The translations under genes were made by a program, and so were the position numbers. Below the pieces are notes generated by a model. That model did no database searches, was not told the DNA's origin, and saw only the letters and a list, made by a program, of their open reading frames with translations. Shown here one piece after another: positions 24,453-37,081 of a DNA stretch of 64,000 nucleotides. The DNA comes from Moringa oleifera. Its lineage: Eukaryota > Streptophyta > Magnoliopsida > Brassicales > Moringaceae. How positions within the stretch are numbered: position 1 is the stretch's first letter; each line of letters starts with the position of its first letter. Location of the stretch: positions 62,001-126,000 of the forward strand of contig JAJFZO010000241.1 in the NCBI GenBank assembly GCA_021397835.1, in the 5' to 3' direction.

Positions 24453-25239
24453 TCGGAACGAAACACTAGATTCCAATGATTTTATTATGACTTTTTTGAA
24501 AGAGAATTGAGAAACTATATCAAGGATGGTTTTATAAGATCTTGCTTTATAATAGTATTCATTCGTGTCGGTTAATCCTTAATTTCAATTGGAAAACAGT
24601 TTTATTTGAAGATAACTTAAAACAATGTAAACCTAGAATGAGTGATATACAAGAATCAAAACAGGAATGGATTTGAAGTCCCACCAATAATTCTAATCAA
24701 TCTGTTCCTAACTTGGAACGATTGGACACAAAAAGGAAGGAGTTAAAAATTATTTAAATTTTAAATGTTCATTTTTCAATTGAGTTTGACCCAATACTAT
24801 CGTTGTTAAATTCTAAAAAAATAAGAATGCAAATGATGAAGTGATGTAGATTTAAGTTTAAAATGATCCATTCTCACTTCATTTGACCAAAGAAGATCAT
24901 AAATTGTAAAAGAAATAGAAAATAGATTGTTGAGTAGATAAGATTTCGTTTAAAATCTGAAATTGCTATATTATCATCCTTATATGATTAATAGATGTAG
25001 AAAATGATTAATTAGCAATCAAAACTTGATGATAAGGCAATATTAAAACACACCGCCATTATCTTAGGAAATCATCTCTATCTGTTAGTGTTCGATAAAA
25101 AGCAATATTAAAACCACAACACTTATATATATGTGGTTGTCTTATTTTCTCTGAAATGTTTCTCTGACAACAAATCAAAAGCTCGTATTCTTTTTGCTAC
25201 CTTTCGAATCAGGTTGTTTACCTCCATCAAAGAAGAACA

Positions 25240-25587
25240 ATGAAGAAATTAGAAACGATAGAGATGCTTAAGATCGTGAAGAAAGCAGCCAATGCTGTGA
25301 ACGGGAAAGGAACCATGCTAAGTGAATCGGAAGAATCAAGATGCATTGATGCTTTGAAGTGGCTGAAGAGTTTTCCGATCCAACGTGACCTTCTTATCGA
25401 AACCTACATCGGAAAAGCCGTGGAATCCCTAAAAAAACATAAAAACGATAAGATACGTACCGTGGCTTCTTCCTTGCTTAGCCTTTGGTTGAAGAAACTT
25501 TATGAAAGCGACAAATCGAAGACAAGGATGAACAAGTCCGAGAAGATGAAAACCAGTTTAGTAGTTCGCTTGAGATTACGACCCTAA
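25240..25587 (+). CDS. TFIIS LW-domain-only protein, unit 7
   Basis: Product identical to the unit 1 copy. The TATA/inverted-repeat element is at 25112-25138. The 3' flank has GCGTAGG, as in units 8-10. Confidence 0.85.
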   Translation: MKKLETIEMLKIVKKAANAVNGKGTMLSESEESRCIDALKWLKSFPIQRDLLIETYIGKAVESLKKHKNDKIRTVASSLLSLWLKKLYESDKSKTRMNKSEKMKTSLVVRLRLRP

Positions 25588-28073
25588 TTTTAAAGATGAT
25601 TTAATAGTTATTGTGATTTGGGTAGTTAGGATCATTTCTAAAGGATTTGCGTAGGACAAGTTTTTCTTTAATATTTAGAATCAAATTGTGTAAAGAAAGA
25701 TTAATCATAACGCAGTGTGTAATCCTCCCAATGTGAACATAGACAGGTTGTCAAACCACAATGAACTTTGCGGTTTTCTCTTTAAAAAAAAATTATGACA
25801 AAAACCTCTTGAATATACCAATACTGGCAAAGTCGTAATTTTTCTCAAAAAATAAATCAAGGCGTGGTTCTCGCTTTTCTTGAAGCATTAGATTAAGTAC
25901 ATTTAGAGATTCTTGTAGAATCTTGCTTCGCAATAGTATTTATTTGGGAGCACACAAGTAATTTTGATATATATATTTCACTTTCATGTCATCTGTTTTT
26001 TGTTTCCTTCATAACATAACATTTGACAACCACATTTATTTTTTAGGATTAATTCTGTTTACAGGACACGCATTTTTCTTACAATTTCAAATTAAAATAT
26101 GTGAAAAAATAAAATAAAAATTACATTTGCTCCAGACTTGCATTTTTGTTGAATTCTCAATGTGAGACTTTCATTTATAATTTCAAATAATATGAATGGT
26201 TTCATGCACACACGTGAAGTGTATGTGACTTTTAGATGCACAATTATTCAAATTTTCTTTCAAAAGCAATCTAAACAAACAACATTTGCTTTCTACTTCT
26301 TTCCTTCAAATATTTATATTTTCATGTTCTTACTAAATTTGATACGAAAAAAGAATGTTTCATTTGTTTTCATAGTGTTTAAATGGATATTGGGCTGATT
26401 GCACAAGTAAAACTCACATGCGCATTGCGTGTGTTTGCAAAACTATTCATGATAATAAAAATTATAGATGGAAGTCTTACATTAAGAATTCAACAAAAAC
26501 ATAAGTTTCAAATTGATGTAATGTTTTCTTATAGGTCTTGATTGGAAATTACGAGAAAAATAAAGGTTTTTTTAAATATAATTACCTGTATTTTTTAAGC
26601 ATTTATGTTCATATAAATTCTGTTAACTTGATACGAAACGTAGTAAACTACATCCAATTTTGTAAGGAAATATGTGTAATGGATCTTGAAATGGTTCATC
26701 AAATATTTATTAATATATTAATGATATTTAAGAAATAATTTATTAATGATATAATAATTAAAAATATTGTTATTATTAGGGCAAATGTAATTTTATATCA
26801 TGAGTTTACTATCTTTTTTCAATCAAATTCTCACTTTAAAAACATACAAATCATTCCCTAATCTATTGATTTGGTCCAAAACGAACTTTGGCGAATATAA
26901 ATGTAACAAATAATAGGTGTTTTCATCTTTCAAATGCCCAAAAAAATACACCCCATTGGATTTTACACTACATTTTTATTTCATCCCTCAAATTTGAATA
27001 ATTTTCCACCAACATGTTATTTTTCATGAATTTTTAAAATTCTTAACAACTAAAATTTTGAAAAAGGTTTTCAAAATCAAAAAATTCTGACACGTACATA
27101 CATACAAACACGCTCATATATATATATATATATATATGTAATGGCAGTTTGAATATTTTTCAATGGTGAAAAATTTTAAGTCAAATTTCAACGTAAAAGA
27201 TCTCCAATTTGAATATCTTTAATTTTTTAAATTTTGAATAAGGTACGATTTGATTAGGATTTATTTGACAGTATTTTAGAAATCAAGATTTAATTGAAAA
27301 TAAAGAGTAAATTTAGGGTTTTAAATGATTTTTATCCTTATTAAATATTTTGTAATATTTATTATCCCTTTTATTATCTTGATGATCATTGAAAATTTTC
27401 ATATCTCAATAAGTTTTTTGTTTATAAAAATATTAATGAGGCTGACATGAATAAAGATGAAATGTTTTACTTTTCAATTGAAAAATTATAAAACAACATA
27501 AGATTTCAAATTTTGTAATCATGCTAATGATATTATTTGAACATCTTTTAAAAACTATGTTTAAAAATGCTGATGAACTTCAGTTCAAGTAAAATTGAAT
27601 CACTTCATTAATTTGAATTCAATAAACAAATTAACTTATTAAAACCACTTATTTTCATTTAATTAATTTTAATTAAAATTAAAATTATTTTTTAAAAGAT
27701 GAATTTGATTTTTACACAATGGGTTTAATAAACAAAAATTGATACTTTGTTATAATTATGCCATATTTAGTAAGTATTTAACGGACTAAGGTATGAGAGT
27801 TTGTTTTGTTTTTTATGCTCTTATAAATCTTCTGTTTTTGAATGTGAAGTTTATAACTTTTTACCTAAGTTTTATTGGTGATGTTGGAAGTAAGAGAGAA
27901 AACTTGTGAAATAAGGTGATAAGAGTGAGACGCTAGGTGAAGGATTAAAGGAGTTGAAGATCAACAAAGTAAGAATCATTTGTAAGGAGTTGATTATAAC
28001 GCTTAACATGGAGAAAATTTTTTGAAGTGAAAATTTAGGCCCCCAAAACTAGAAAAGGATACTCTTTCATCGA

Positions 28074-28280
28074 ATGATGAATATGTGTGAAAGGAAGGTA
28101 GAGGGGTATGGGAAACACAGAGAAAGATCAATGATTACTGCATTCGGCTATTTTGTGAACAATGAGAGGGAAGACCAAAACTCGATGGGCTTGAATTCAA
28201 TAGAATTGATAGGGAGTCCTACTGTGGAAAGAGCAATGGTTTGGGAAAGAGTAGGTGCGTCAGGCATTATTGATTTGTGA
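28074..28280 (+). CDS. Unrecognised 68-residue ORF, unit 8 copy
   Basis: Protein identical to the unit 1 copy. Function unknown. Confidence 0.28.
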   Translation: MMNMCERKVEGYGKHRERSMITAFGYFVNNEREDQNSMGLNSIELIGSPTVERAMVWERVGASGIIDL

Positions 28281-29067
28281 TCGGAACGAAACACTAGATT
28301 CCAATGATTTTATTATGACTTTTTTGAAAGAGAATTGAGAAACTATATCAAGGATGGTTTTATAAGATCTTGCTTTATAATAGTATTCATTCGTGTCGGT
28401 TAATCCTTAATTTCAATTGGAAAACAGTTTTATTTGAAGATAACTTAAAACAATGTAAACCTAGAATGAGTGATATACAAGAATCAAAACAGGAATGGAT
28501 TTGAAGTCCCACCAATAATTCTAATCAATCTGTTCCTAACTTGGAACGATTGGACACAAAAAGGAAGGAGTTAAAAATTATTTAAATTTTAAATGTTCAT
28601 TTTTCAATTGAGTTTGACCCAATACTATCGTTGTTAAATTCTAAAAAAATAAGAATGCAAATGATGAAGTGATGTAGATTTAAGTTTAAAATGATCCATT
28701 CTCACTTCATTTGACCAAAGAAGATCATAAATTGTAAAAGAAATAGAAAATAGATTGTTGAGTAGATAAGATTTCGTTTAAAATCTGAAATTGCTATATT
28801 ATCATCCTTATATGATTAATAGATGTAGAAAATGATTAATTAGCAATCAAAACTTGATGATAAGGCAATATTAAAACACACCGCCATTATCTTAGGAAAT
28901 CATCTCTATCTGTTAGTGTTCGATAAAAAGCAATATTAAAACCACAACACTTATATATATGTGGTTGTCTTATTTTCTCTGAAATGTTTCTCTGACAACA
29001 AATCAAAAGCTCGTATTCTTTTTGCTACCTTTCGAATCAGGTTGTTTACCTCCATCAAAGAAGAACA

Positions 29068-29415
29068 ATGAAGAAATTAGAAACGATAGAGATGCTTAAG
29101 ATCGTGAAGAAAGCAGCCAATGCTGTGAACGGGAAAGGAACCATGCTAAGTGAATCGGAAGAATCAAGATGCATTGATGCTTTGAAGTGGCTGAAGAGTT
29201 TTCCGATCCAACGTGACCTTCTTATCGAAACCTACATCGGAAAAGCCGTGGAATCCCTAAAAAAACATAAAAACGATAAGATACGTACCGTGGCTTCTTC
29301 CTTGCTTAGCCTTTGGTTGAAGAAACTTTATGAAAGCGACAAATCGAAGACAAGGATGAACAAGTCCGAGAAGATGAAAACCAGTTTAGTAGTTCGCTTG
29401 AGATTACGACCCTAA
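29068..29415 (+). CDS. TFIIS LW-domain-only protein, unit 8
   Basis: Product identical to the unit 1 copy. The TATA/inverted-repeat element is at 28940-28966. Confidence 0.85.
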   Translation: MKKLETIEMLKIVKKAANAVNGKGTMLSESEESRCIDALKWLKSFPIQRDLLIETYIGKAVESLKKHKNDKIRTVASSLLSLWLKKLYESDKSKTRMNKSEKMKTSLVVRLRLRP

Positions 29416-31909
29416 TTTTAAAGATGATTTAATAGTTATTGTGATTTGGGTAGTTAGGATCATTTCTAAAGGATTTGCGTAGGACAAGTTTTTCTTTAAT
29501 ATTTAGAATCAAATTGTGTAAAGAAAGATTAATCATAACGCAGTGTGTAATCCTCCCAATGTGAACATAGACAGGTTGTCGAACCACAATGAACTTTGCG
29601 GTTTTCTCTTTAAAAAAAAATTATGACAAAAACCTCTTGAATATACCAATACTGGCAAAGTCGTAATTTTTCTCAAAAAATAAATCAAGGCGTGGTTCTC
29701 GCTTTTCTTGAAGCATTAGATTAAGTACATTTAGAGATTCTTGTAGAATCTTGCTTCGCAATAGTATTTATTTGGGAGCACACAAGTAATTTTGATATAT
29801 ATATTTCACTTTCATGTCATCTGTTTTTTGTTTCCTTCATAACATAACATTTGACAACCACATTTATTTTTTAGGATTAATTCTGTTTACAGGACACGCA
29901 TTTTTCTTACAATTTCAAATTAAAATATGTAAAAAAATAAAATAAAAATTACATTTGCTCCAGACTTGCATTTTTGTTGAATTCTCAATGTGAGACTTTC
30001 ATTTATAATTTCAAATAATATGAATGGTTTCATGCACACACGTGAAGTGTATGTGACTTTTAGATGCACAATTATTCAAATTTTCTTTCAAAAGCAATCT
30101 AAACAAACAACATTTGCTTTCTACTTCTTTCCTTCAAATATTTATATTTTCATGTTCTTACTAAATTTGATACGAAAAAAGAATGTTTCATTTGTTTTCA
30201 TAGTGTTTAAATGGATATTGGGCTGATTGCACAAGTAAAACTCACATGCGCATTGCGTGTGTTTGCAAAACTATTCATGATAATAAAAATTATAGATGGA
30301 AGTCTTACATTAAGAATTCAACAAAAACATAAGTTTCAAATTGATGTAATGTTTTCTTATAGGTCTTGATTGGAAATTACGAGAAAAATAAAGGTTTTTT
30401 TAAAAAATATAATTACCTGTATTTTTTAAGCATTTATGTTCATATAAATTCTGTTAACTTGATACGAAACGTAGTAAACTACATCCAATTTTGTAAGGAA
30501 ATATGTGTAATGGATCTTGAAATGGTTCATCAAATATTTATTAATATATTAATGATATTTAAGAAATAATTTATTAATGATATAATAATTAAAAATATTG
30601 TTATTATTAGGGCAAATGTAATTTTATATCATGAGTTTACTATCTTTTTTCAATCAAATTCTCACTTTAAAAACATACAAATCATTCCCTAATCTATTGA
30701 TTTGGTCCAAAACGAACTTTGGCGAATATAAATGTAACAAATAATAGGTGTTTTCATCTTTCAAATGCCCAAAAAAATACACCCCATTGGATTTTACACT
30801 ACATTTTTATTTCATCCCTCAAATTTGAATAATTTTCCACCAACATGTTATTTTTCATGAATTTTTAAAATTCTTAACAACTAAAATTTTGGAAAAAGGT
30901 TTTCAAAATCAAAAAATTCTGACACGTACATACATACAAACACGCTCATATATATATATATATATATATATATGTAATGGCAGTTTGAATATTTTTCAAT
31001 GGTGAAAAATTTTAAGTCAAATTTCAACGTAAAAGATCTCCAATTTGAATATCTTTAATTTTTTAAATTTTGAATAAGGTACGATTTGATTAGGATTTAT
31101 TTGACAGTATTTTAGAAATCAAGATTTAATTGAAAATAAAGAGTAAATTTAGGGTTTTAAATGATTTTTATCCTCATTAAATATTTTGTAATATTTATTA
31201 TCCCTTTTATTATCTTGATGATCATTGAAAATTTTCATATCTCAATAAGTTTTTTGTTTATAAAAATATTAATGAGGCTGACATGAATAAAGATGAAATG
31301 TTTTACTTTTCAATTGAAAAATTATAAAACAACATAAGATTTCAAATTTTGTAATCATGCTAATGATATTATTTGAACATCTTTTAAAAACTATGTTTAA
31401 AAATGCTGATGAACTTCAGTTCAAGTAAAATTGAATCACTTCATTAATTTGAATTCAATAAACAAATTAACTTATTAAAACCACTTATTTTCATTTAATT
31501 AATTTTAATTAAAATTAAAATTATTTTTTAAAAGATGAATTTGATTTTTACACAATGGGTTTAATAAACAAAAATTGATACTTTGTTATAATTATGCCAT
31601 ATTTAGTAAGTATTTAACGGACTAAGGTATGAGAGTTTGTTTTGTTTTTTATGCTCTTATAAATCTTCTGTTTTTGAATGTGAAGTTTATAACTTTTTAC
31701 CTAAGTTTTATTGGTGATGTTGGAAGTAAGAGAGAAAACTTGTGAAATAAGGTGATAAGAGTGAGACGCTAGGTGAAGGATTAAAGGAGTTGAAGATCAA
31801 CAAAGTAAGAATCATTTGTAAGGAGTTGATTATAACGCTTAACATGGAGAAAATTTTTTGAAGTGAAAATTTAGGCCCCCAAAACTAGAAAAGGATACTC
31901 TTTCATCGA

Positions 31910-32116
31910 ATGATGAATATGTGTGAAAGGAAGGTAGAGGGGTATGGGAAACACAGAGAAAGATCAATGATTACTGCATTCGGCTATTTTGTGAACAATG
32001 AGAGGGAAGACCAAAACTCGATGGGCTTGAATTCAATAGAATTGATAGGGAGTCCTACTGTGGAAAGAGCAATGGTTTGGGAAAGAGTAGGTGCGTCAGG
32101 CATTATTGATTTGTGA
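31910..32116 (+). CDS. Unrecognised 68-residue ORF, unit 9 copy
   Basis: Protein identical to the unit 1 copy. Function unknown. Confidence 0.28.
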   Translation: MMNMCERKVEGYGKHRERSMITAFGYFVNNEREDQNSMGLNSIELIGSPTVERAMVWERVGASGIIDL

Positions 32117-32903
32117 TCGGAACGAAACACTAGATTCCAATGATTTTATTATGACTTTTTTGAAAGAGAATTGAGAAACTATATCAAGGATGGTTTTATA
32201 AGATCTTGCTTTATAATAGTATTCATTCGTGTCGGTTAATCCTTAATTTCAATTGGAAAACAGTTTTATTTGAAGATAACTTAAAACAATGTAAACCTAG
32301 AATGAGTGATATACAAGAATCAAAACAGGAATGGATTTGAAGTCCCACCAATAATTCTAATCAATCTGTTCCTAACTTGGAACGATTGGACACAAAAAGG
32401 AAGGAGTTAAAAATTATTTAAATTTTAAATGTTCATTTTTCAATTGAGTTTGACCCAATACTATCGTTGTTAAATTCTAAAAAAATAAGAATGCAAATGA
32501 TGAAGTGATGTAGATTTAAGTTTAAAATGATCCATTCTCACTTCATTTGACCAAAGAAGATCATAAATTGTAAAAGAAATAGAAAATAGATTGTTGAGTA
32601 GATAAGATTTCGTTTAAAATCTGAAATTGCTATATTATCATCCTTATATGATTAATAGATGTAGAAAATGATTAATTAGCAATCAAAACTTGATGATAAG
32701 GCAATATTAAAACACACCGCCATTATCTTAGGAAATCATCTCTATCTGTTAGTGTTCGATAAAAAGCAATATTAAAACCACAACACTTATATATATGTGG
32801 TTGTCTTATTTTCTCTGAAATGTTTCTCTGACAACAAATCAAAAGCTCGTATTCTTTTTGCTACCTTTCGAATCAGGTTGTTTACCTCCATCAAAGAAGA
32901 ACA

Positions 32904-33251
32904 ATGAAGAAATTAGAAACGATAGAGATGCTTAAGATCGTGAAGAAAGCAGCCAATGCTGTGAACGGGAAAGGAACCATGCTAAGTGAATCGGAAGAAT
33001 CAAGATGCATTGATGCTTTGAAGTGGCTGAAGAGTTTTCCGATCCAACGTGACCTTCTTATCGAAACCTACATCGGAAAAGCCGTGGAATCCCTAAAAAA
33101 ACATAAAAACGATAAGATACGTACCGTGGCTTCTTCCTTGCTTAGCCTTTGGTTGAAGAAACTTTATGAAAGCGACAAATCGAAGACAAGGATGAACAAG
33201 TCCGAGAAGATGAAAACCAGTTTAGTAGTTCGCTTGAGATTACGACCCTAA
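32904..33251 (+). CDS. TFIIS LW-domain-only protein, unit 9
   Basis: Product identical to the unit 1 copy. The TATA/inverted-repeat element is at 32776-32802. Confidence 0.85.
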   Translation: MKKLETIEMLKIVKKAANAVNGKGTMLSESEESRCIDALKWLKSFPIQRDLLIETYIGKAVESLKKHKNDKIRTVASSLLSLWLKKLYESDKSKTRMNKSEKMKTSLVVRLRLRP

Positions 33252-35739
33252 TTTTAAAGATGATTTAATAGTTATTGTGATTTGGGTAGTTAGGATCATT
33301 TCTAAAGGATTTGCGTAGGACAAGTTTTTCTTTAATATTTAGAATCAAATTGTGTAAAGAAAGATTAATCATAACGCAGTGTGTAATCCTCCCAATGTGA
33401 ACATAGACAGGTTGTCGAACCACAATGAACTTTGCGGTTTTCTCTTTAAAAAAAAATTATGACAAAAACCTCTTGAATATACCAATACTGGCAAAGTCGT
33501 AATTTTTCTCAAAAAATAAATCAAGGCGTGGTTCTCGCTTTTCTTGAAGCATTAGATTAAGTACATTTAGAGATTCTTGTAGAATCTTGCTTCGCAATAG
33601 TATTTATTTGGGAGCACACAAGTAATTTTGATATATATATTTCACTTTCATGTCATCTGTTTTTTGTTTCCTTCATAACATAACATTTGACAACCACATT
33701 TATTTTTTAGGATTAATTCTGTTTACAGGACACGCATTTTTCTTACAATTTCAAATTAAAATATGTGAAAAAATAAAATAAAAATTACATTTGCTCCAGA
33801 CTTGCATTTTTGTTGAATTCTCAATGTGAGACTTTCATTTATAATTTCAAATAATATGAATGGTTTCATGCACACACGTGAAGTGTATGTGACTTTTAGA
33901 TGCACAATTATTCAAATTTTCTTTCAAAAGCAATCTAAACAAACAACATTTGCTTTCTACTTCTTTCCTTCAAATATTTATATTTTCATGTTCTTACTAA
34001 ATTTGATACGAAAAAAGAATGTTTCATTTGTTTTCATAGTGTTTAAATGGATATTGGGCTGATTGCACAAGTAAAACTCACATGCGCATTGCGTGTGTTT
34101 GCAAAACTATTCATGATAATAAAAATTATAGATGGAAGTCTTACATTAAGAATTCAACAAAAACATAAGTTTCAAATTGATGTAATGTTTTCTTATAGGT
34201 CTTGATTGGAAATTACGAGAAAAATAAAGGTTTTTTTAAAATATAATTACCTATATTTTTTAAGCATTTATGTTCATATAAATTCTGTTAACTTAATACG
34301 AAACGTAGTAAACTACATCCAATTTTGTAAGGAAATATGTGTAATGGATCTTGAAATGGTTCATCAAATATTTATTAATATATTAATGATATTTAAGAAA
34401 TAATTTATTAATGATATAATAATTAAAAATATTGTTATTATTAGGGCAAATATAATTTTATATCATGAGTTTACTATCTTTTTTCAATCAAATTCTCACT
34501 TTAAAAACATACAAATCATTCCCTAATCTATTGATTTGGTCCAAAACGAACTTTGGCGAATATAAATGTAACAAATAATAGGTGTTTTCATCTTTCAAAT
34601 GCCCAAAAAAATACACCCCATTGGATTTTACACTACATTTTTATTTCATCCCTCAAATTTGAATAATTTTCCACCAACATGTTATTTTTCATGAATTTTT
34701 AAAATTCTTAACAACTAAAATTTTGAAAAAAGGTTTTCAAAATCAAAAAATTCTGACACGTACATACATACAAACACGCTCATATATATATATATATATA
34801 TTTGTAATGGCAGTTTGAATATTTTTCAATGGTGAAAAATTTTAAGTCAAATTTCAACGTAAAAGATCTCCAATTTGAATATCTTTAATTTTTTAAATTT
34901 TGAATAAGGTACGATTTGATTAGGATTTATTTGACAGTATTTTAGAAATCAAGATTTAATTGAAAATAAAGAGTAAATTTAGGGTTTTAAATGATTTTTA
35001 TCCTTATTAAATATTTTGTAATATTTATTATCCCTTTTATTATCTTGATGATCATTGAAAATTTTCATATCTCAATAAGTTTTTTGTTTATAAAAATATT
35101 AATGAGGCTGACATGAATAAAGATGAAATGTTTTACTTTTCAATTGAAAAATTATAAAACAACATAAGATTTCAAATTTTGTAATCATGCTAATGATATT
35201 ATTTGAACATCTTTTAAAAACTATGTTTAAAAATGCTGATGAACTTCAGTTCAAGTAAAATTGAATCACTTCATTAATTTGAATTCAATAAACAAATTAA
35301 CTTATTAAAACCACTTATTTTCATTTAATTAATTTTAATTAAAATTAAAATTATTTTTTAAAAGATGAATTTGATTTTTACACAATGGGTTTAATAAACA
35401 AAAATTGATACTTTGTTATAATTATGCCATATTTAGTAAGTATTTAACGGACTAAGGTATGAGAGTTTGTTTTGTTTTTTATGCTCTTATAAATCTTCTG
35501 TTTTTGAATGTGAAGTTTATAACTTTTTACCTAAGTTTTATTGGTGATGTTGGAAGTAAGAGAGAAAACTTGTGAAATAAGGTGATAAGAGTGAGACGCT
35601 AGGTGAAGGATTAAAGGAGTTGAAGATCAACAAAGTAAGAATCATTTGTAAGGAGTTGATTATAACGCTTAACATGGAGAAAATTTTTTGAAGTGAAAAT
35701 TTAGGCCCCCAAAACTAGAAAAGGATACTCTTTCATCGA

Positions 35740-35946
35740 ATGATGAATATGTGTGAAAGGAAGGTAGAGGGGTATGGGAAACACAGAGAAAGATCAATGA
35801 TTACTGCATTCGGCTATTTTGTGAACAATGAGAGGGAAGACCAAAACTCGATGGGCTTGAATTCAATAGAATTGATAGGGAGTCCTACTGTGGAAAGAGC
35901 AATGGTTTGGGAAAGAGTAGGTGCGTCAGGCATTATTGATTTGTGA
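35740..35946 (+). CDS. Unrecognised 68-residue ORF, unit 10 copy
   Basis: Protein identical to the unit 1 copy. A private base change (ATGAATTTTTTG) lies just past its stop near 35985. Confidence 0.28.
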   Translation: MMNMCERKVEGYGKHRERSMITAFGYFVNNEREDQNSMGLNSIELIGSPTVERAMVWERVGASGIIDL

Positions 35947-36733
35947 TCGGAACGAAACACTAGATTCCAATGATTTTATTATGAATTTTTTGAAAGAGAA
36001 TTGAGAAACTATATCAAGGATGGTTTTATAAGATCTTGCTTTATAATAGTATTCATTCGTGTCGGTTAATCCTTAATTTCAATTGGAAAACAGTTTTATT
36101 TGAAGATAACTTAAAACAATGTAAACCTAGAATGAGTGATATACAAGAATCAAAACAGGAATGGATTTGAAGTCCCACCAATAATTCTAATCAATCTGTT
36201 CCTAACTTGGAACGATTGGACACAAAAAGGAAGGAGTTAAAAATTATTTAAATTTTAAATGTTCATTTTTCAATTGAGTTTGACCCAATACTATCGTTGT
36301 TAAATTCTAAAAAAATAAGAATGCAAATGATGAAGTGATGTAGATTTAAGTTTAAAATGATCCATTCTCACTTCATTTGACCAAAGAAGATCATAAATTG
36401 TAAAAGAAATAGAAAATAGATTGTTGAGTAGATAAGATTTCGTTTAAAATCTGAAATTGCTATATTATCATCCTTATATGATTAATAGATGTAGAAAATG
36501 ATTAATTAGCAATCAAAACTTGATGATAAGGCAATATTAAAACACACCGCCATTATCTTAGGAAATCATCTCTATCTGTTAGTGTTCGATAAAAAGCAAT
36601 ATTAAAACCACAACACTTATATATATGTGGTTGTCTTATTTTCTCTGAAATGTTTCTCTGACAACAAATCAAAAGCTCGTATTCTTTTTGCTACCTTTCG
36701 AATCAGGTTGTTTACCTCCATCAAAGAAGAACA

Positions 36734-37081
36734 ATGAAGAAATTAGAAACGATAGAGATGCTTAAGATCGTGAAGAAAGCAGCCAATGCTGTGAACGGGA
36801 AAGGAACCATGCTAAGTGAATCGGAAGAATCAAGATGCATTGATGCTTTGAAGTGGCTGAAGAGTTTTCCGATCCAACGTGACCTTCTTATCGAAACCTA
36901 CATCGAAAAAGCCGTGGAATCCCTAAAAAAACATAAAAACGATAAGATACGTACCGTGGCTTCTTCCTTGCTTAGCCTTTGGTTGAAGAAACTTTATGAA
37001 AGCGACAAATCGAAGACAAGGATGAACAAGTCCGAGAAGATGAAAACCAGTTTAGTAGTTCGCTTGAGATTACGACCCTAA
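36734..37081 (+). CDS. TFIIS LW-domain-only protein, unit 10 (Gly58Glu)
   Basis: One replacement relative to units 1-9: glycine 58 of the YIGK element becomes glutamate (ATCGAAAAA). This Gly is well conserved in TFIIS (the T..GK motif), so the change may weaken the fold. The TATA/inverted-repeat element is intact at 36606-36632. The downstream AATAAA is changed to GATAAA near 37345, so 3'-end formation might also be affected. Confidence 0.83.
   Translation: MKKLETIEMLKIVKKAANAVNGKGTMLSESEESRCIDALKWLKSFPIQRDLLIETYIEKAVESLKKHKNDKIRTVASSLLSLWLKKLYESDKSKTRMNKSEKMKTSLVVRLRLRP

Larger units (their letters stand above)
23006..26830 (+). repeat. Tandem unit 7, with a patch resembling unit 12
   Basis: Unit of 3825 bp. 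Around 23291-23395 it differs from every other core unit at clustered sites (CTCTTATAT, one A fewer in GAAAATTTTAAG, GATCTTCAATTCGAATATC). The same variants appear in degenerate unit 12 near 47932-48066. Outside this patch the unit is core-like. It shares ATATGTGAAAAAAT (near 26097) with unit 9. Confidence 0.96.
26831..30661 (+). repeat. Tandem unit 8
   Basis: Unit of 3831 bp with (TA)11 at 27116-27137. It has one G fewer in TTTTGAAAAAGG near 27060, T in CCTTATT near 27339 and extra A residues after the oligo-T near 30402. Confidence 0.97.
30662..34495 (+). repeat. Tandem unit 9
   Basis: Unit of 3834 bp with (TA)13 at 30948-30973. It shares ATATGTGAAAAAAT (near 33762) with unit 7. Private changes near its right end include ACCTATATT (near 34250) and AACTTAATACG (near 34291). 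Confidence 0.97.
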
